From: Rathayibacter sp. Leaf185 | Lineage (GTDB): Bacteria; Actinomycetota; Actinomycetes; Actinomycetales; Microbacteriaceae | Length of the DNA: 64,000 bases | Direction of reading: 5' to 3' | Assembly (NCBI RefSeq): GCF_001423885.1 | Contig: NZ_LMPP01000001.1 | Span: forward strand, 1 to 64,000 | In this document: piece after piece, positions 61,397-64,000 of the stretch | Numbering within the stretch: position 1 is the first letter of the stretch | Layout of the letters: every line of letters begins with the position of its first letter | Program-made: the position numbers and the translations under genes | Notes under the pieces: model-generated | Seen by the model: the letters and a program-made list of their open reading frames with translations, nothing else | What the model was told of the DNA's origin: nothing | The model's database searches: none

Positions 61397-62299
61397 TCAG
61401 CTGCTGGGCGTAGGGCTCGGCGTTGCGGAGGAGTAGGAGTCGGCGGCCGCCGAGAGGACGAACGAGCTGAAGGCGTCGGGGTCGGTCAGCGATCCGGAGT
61501 AGGCCTCGCCGTTCACGAGGACGGTGGGCGTCCCGGAGACGGCTGCGACCTCGGTGCCCGGGAGCGGACCGGCCGTTGCGCGCTCGGTCGCGGCGCGCAC
61601 CCAGCTCACGAACGACTGATCGTCGATGCAGGTGTCGATCGCCGTGGTGTCCTCGACTCCCGCCTCGGAGACGTAGTCCTTCAGCTGGTCGTCCGAGAGC
61701 CCGTCGGTCCCCTCCTCCGGCTGGTTCGCGAAGAGCAGCGCATTGAAGTCGAAGAACGAATCGGGAGCCGTGTCGGCGACGCACGCCGCGGCATTGGCGG
61801 ACCGCTCCGAGTACTTGGTGCCGTTCGACCGGGTCGTCAGGATCGCGATCGGGTGGATCTCTACCGTGGCGGCTCCGCTGGAGACCCACTCCTTGATCTG
61901 CTCGCCGTTCGTCGCCTCGAACTGGCCGCAGTAGGGGCAGAGGTAGTCGAGGTAGACCCGGATGTCGACAGTGCCGGAGGACGTGTCGAGCGCGCTCGGG
62001 CTGGGAGTGCCGTCCGCCGGGATCGCCGCGGTGGTCTGCGCGACCATGCCCTCGCCGATCACGATGCCGTCGCTGGCCATGTTCGCGGGGCCGGGGCCGG
62101 CGGGGCGGATGCTCGAGGTGACCGCGAAGACGACCACGGCGACGATCGCGATGACCACCACGGCCAGGCCGCCCTGCAGAGCGAAACGGCTCACGCGGTC
62201 GCGGCGCTTCTGCTGCTCTCGGAGCCGCCTGGCCTTCTCGCGGGCGGCCTCTCGACGCTGATTCTTCGAGAGACGGTCGTTGGCTCCGCCGTTGGTCAT
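61397..62299 (-). CDS. DsbA-like membrane-anchored thiol oxidoreductase
   Basis: The 300-residue protein has a charged, helical N-terminus (NDRLSKNQRREAAREKARRL), one helix (GLAVVVIAIVAVVVFAVT), and an exported thioredoxin-like domain with active-site DYLCPYCGQFE (CPYC), a second Cys pair (AACVADT and DTCIDD) and the cis-Pro loop SGTPTVLVNG. It should make or isomerise disulphides in secreted proteins. It is a single gene on the minus strand with a terminator at its 3' end. Confidence 0.88.
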   Translation of the reverse strand: MTNGGANDRLSKNQRREAAREKARRLREQQKRRDRVSRFALQGGLAVVVIAIVAVVVFAVTSSIRPAGPGPANMASDGIVIGEGMVAQTTAAIPADGTPSPSALDTSSGTVDIRVYLDYLCPYCGQFEATNGEQIKEWVSSGAATVEIHPIAILTTRSNGTKYSERSANAAACVADTAPDSFFDFNALLFANQPEEGTDGLSDDQLKDYVSEAGVEDTTAIDTCIDDQSFVSWVRAATERATAGPLPGTEVAAVSGTPTVLVNGEAYSGSLTDPDAFSSFVLSAAADSYSSATPSPTPSS

Positions 62300-62460
62300 G
62301 ACAAGGACACTCCGAGTGAGAGGGGAAGACTGTCGCTCGGGCAGCGACTCGCCGGAATCCTACGCGCGAGCCCTGGGAATCCTCCAAACGACGGATACGG
62401 CCCCGGGCGGCGGAGCGTCCACCCGCCGGACACTCCCGCGATCACCGCCCATGGCATACT

Positions 62461-62475
62461 GTGACGGTTGGTCAC
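62461..62475. promoter_or_regulatory. Inverted repeat upstream of the ABC ATPase gene
   Basis: GTGAC, a 5-bp spacer and GTCAC form a perfect inverted repeat 80 bases before ATG 62556 and 160 bases from the divergent DsbA-like start. It could be an operator; no regulator is assigned. Confidence 0.35.
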
Positions 62476-62555
62476 TGTCGTCCAGACGGCGATGGCCATC
62501 ACTTCCATTCACTCGGATCGTCCGGCACGTACCTGCCGGTGAAGGAGCAAGCACA

Positions 62556-63632
62556 ATGGCGTCCGTAACTTTCGACCACGCGTCCCGCGTCTACCCCGGG
62601 GCCACGCGTGCCTCCGTCGACAAGCTCAACCTCGAGGTCGGTGACGGGGAGTTCCTCGTCCTCGTCGGCCCCTCCGGTTGCGGCAAGTCCACCTCCCTCC
62701 GCATGCTCGCCGGCCTCGAAGAGGTCAACGAGGGCCGCATCCTCATCGGCGACCGCAACGTCACGGACGTTCCGCCGAAGGACCGCGACATCGCGATGGT
62801 GTTCCAGAACTACGCGCTGTACCCGCACATGTCGGTCGCCGAGAACATGGGCTTCGCGCTCAAGATCGCCGGCGTCAACAAGGACGAGCGCGCCGCCCGC
62901 GTCCTCGAGGCCGCGAAGATGCTCGACCTCGAGCCCTACCTGAACCGCAAGCCGAAGGCCCTCTCGGGTGGTCAGCGTCAGCGCGTCGCGATGGGTCGTG
63001 CCATCGTCCGCAAGCCGCAGGTCTTCCTCATGGACGAGCCGCTGTCGAACCTCGACGCGAAGCTCCGCGTCTCGACCCGCACCCAGATCGGCACCCTCCA
63101 GCGCCGCCTGGGCATCACCACGGTCTACGTCACCCACGACCAGACCGAGGCGCTCACCATGGGCGACCGCATCGCGGTCCTCAAGGACGGCCTCCTCCAG
63201 CAGGTCGGCACCCCGCGCGACCTCTACGAGAACCCGAACAACGTCTTCGTGGCCGGCTTCATCGGCTCGCCCGCGATGAACCTGTTCCACGCCGACGTCA
63301 CCGACGGCGGCGTCAAGTTCGGCGACACCGTCCTCCCGATCGCCCGCGAGGCGCTCGCGAAGACCACCCAGAAGGTCGTCACGCTCGGCGTGCGTCCCGA
63401 GGACGTCACCGTCTCGACCCAGCCCGGCGGCCTGCCGATCGAGGTCGACCTCATCGAGGAGCTCGGCTCGGACGGCTACCTCTACGGCCACACCGAGGTC
63501 GAGGGTCGCCGCACCGACATCGTCGCGCGCGTCGACGGCCGTGTGCACCCGACCGCGGGCGACCGCGTCTACGTGACCGCGAACCACCGCGTGCACATCT
63601 TCGACGGCGAGTCGGGCCTGCGCCTCTCCTGA
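62556..63632 (+). CDS. ugpC: ABC transporter ATP-binding protein, MsmK/UgpC/MalK type
   Basis: The 358-residue ATPase has Walker A VGPSGCGKSTSLRMLAGLE, Q-loop VFQNYALYPHMSV, signature LSGGQRQRVAMGRAIV, Walker B VFLMDEPLSNLD and H-loop VTHDQTEALTMGDR, followed by a TOBE regulatory domain (about 240-358, with GSPAMNLFHADV and VTLGVRPEDV). It energises sugar or glycerol-3-phosphate importers and is often shared by several systems in actinobacteria. GAAGGAG precedes ATG 62556. No permease or binding-protein gene is adjacent, supporting a shared ATPase. Confidence 0.9.
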   Translation: MASVTFDHASRVYPGATRASVDKLNLEVGDGEFLVLVGPSGCGKSTSLRMLAGLEEVNEGRILIGDRNVTDVPPKDRDIAMVFQNYALYPHMSVAENMGFALKIAGVNKDERAARVLEAAKMLDLEPYLNRKPKALSGGQRQRVAMGRAIVRKPQVFLMDEPLSNLDAKLRVSTRTQIGTLQRRLGITTVYVTHDQTEALTMGDRIAVLKDGLLQQVGTPRDLYENPNNVFVAGFIGSPAMNLFHADVTDGGVKFGDTVLPIAREALAKTTQKVVTLGVRPEDVTVSTQPGGLPIEVDLIEELGSDGYLYGHTEVEGRRTDIVARVDGRVHPTAGDRVYVTANHRVHIFDGESGLRLS

Positions 63633-63645
63633 CCTCGCGTCACCT

Positions 63646-63697
63646 CGCGAACGACACTGCCGCCGTCTCCTCCGGGACGGCGGCAGTGTCGTTCGCG
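63646..63697. terminator. Strong terminator hairpin
   Basis: A perfect 22-bp stem (63646-63667 with 63676-63697, from CGCGAACGACACTG to CAGTGTCGTTCGCG) with an 8-nt loop, 14 bases after the ATPase stop and 41 bases before the next gene. Confidence 0.9.
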
Positions 63698-63738
63698 GGG
63701 CCTCCCCACCGTCCGCACCACCACACGAACGGCGCAGC

Positions 63739-64000
63739 ATGTCCGGCTCCCTCAACATCACCTCCGCCACCGTCGACCCGGCGCTCCTGGATCTGCCGTG
63801 GGCTCTGCGGCTGAACGACTGGCCCGACGAGTACATCGCCGCACTGCCCAAGGGCATCTCGCGGCACACCGTCCGCTTCGCGCACCTCTCGGGGCACGTC
63901 GTCGCCGTCAAGGAGACGACCGCCGAGATGGCGCGTCGCGAGTACGAGATGCTCAAGACCCTCCAGCGCCTCGACGTCCCGTGCGTCGTCCCCGGCGCGG
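63739..64000 (+). CDS. DUF4032-domain protein, 3' end outside the window
   Basis: Only the first 87 residues are present: MSGSLNITSATVDPALLDLPW, then PDEYIAALPKGISRHTVRFAHLSGHVVAVKETTAEMARREYEMLKTLQRLDVPCVVP (key part ISRHTVRFAHLSGHVVAVKE). This start matches DUF4032 proteins, which have a kinase-like (lipopolysaccharide-kinase-type) fold and about 400 residues. It is probably co-regulated neither with the ATPase, from which a strong terminator separates it, nor with anything visible downstream. Confidence 0.75.
   Translation, partial: MSGSLNITSATVDPALLDLPWALRLNDWPDEYIAALPKGISRHTVRFAHLSGHVVAVKETTAEMARREYEMLKTLQRLDVPCVVPGA

Overview
The window is about 70% GC, gene-dense and without plasmid or phage genes. 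Its markers point to an actinobacterium of the family Microbacteriaceae (Rathayibacter, Curtobacterium or Clavibacter-like; I cannot fix the genus): F420 genes (FbiC and an F420-dependent LLM enzyme), DUF3263, DUF3027 with a cold-shock protein, a LytR C-terminal protein, a WXG100 protein, a class V serine-pathway aminotransferase of actinobacterial type, a solo groEL with CIRCE boxes, and many genes whose start codon sits 6-7 nt after a TANNNT-like -10 box (leaderless starts).

Layout. 1-1516: an IS481-family insertion sequence with multiple end repeats, its right end tandemly duplicated. 1584-9815: leftward genes, among them a very large SF1-helicase-like protein with degenerate Walker motifs and a C-terminal nuclease fold, small membrane proteins, a VOC protein, HdeD-like and DedA-like membrane proteins, and an ECF sigma/zinc-finger anti-sigma pair. 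9923-15096: rightward metabolic genes (M20 peptidase, NCS1 permease, isochorismatase-like hydrolase, PfkB kinase, VOC protein). 15187-20885: an F420 cluster (F420-dependent dehydrogenase, FbiC, alpha/beta hydrolase, Baeyer-Villiger-type monooxygenase), the last three genes overlapping at ATGA/TGATG junctions. The FbiC has lost the whole iron-sulfur motif of its CofH half.

20994-28810: an epoxide-hydrolase-like gene divergent from its probable MarR regulator with two operators between them, a kinase-like/peptidase-like/aminotransferase fusion protein of about 947 residues, a second MarR gene, a two-component system whose response regulator has an in-frame stop at codon 45, and a Wzz-like protein. 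28993-41490: mostly membrane, secreted and housekeeping genes (DUF429, Pr6Pr, SGNH lipase, MFS with an AraC regulator, Ogt, TspO-like, M1 aminopeptidase, glycolipid-binding-like), ending in a Tat-exported protein followed by a frameshifted HPr-kinase-like/PqqD gene. 41689-44703: tRNA-Arg(CCT) and a YtrA-type GntR/ABC operon with a 10-bp-arm operator. 44786-47248: phosphoketolase.

47358-56751: HNH nuclease, NlpC/P60 hydrolase with a probable MtrA box and a structured leader, DtxR-family regulator, serC, DUF2530-like, AlaX-like editing protein, DUF3027 protein with an acidic repeat tail, cold-shock protein, an intact two-component system and a WXG100 protein. 56866-64000: groEL, cspA, LytR_C and DUF3263 genes, msrB, a nitroreductase, tRNA-Thr(TGT), a DsbA-like protein, an MsmK/UgpC-type ATPase and the start of a DUF4032 gene.

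The most unusual features are the cysteine-less CofH half of FbiC inside an otherwise intact F420/monooxygenase cluster, the helicase-like giant with both Walker motifs altered, the nonsense mutation in a response regulator with an intact partner kinase, and a 19-bp-period inverted repeat family found at two intergenic sites.
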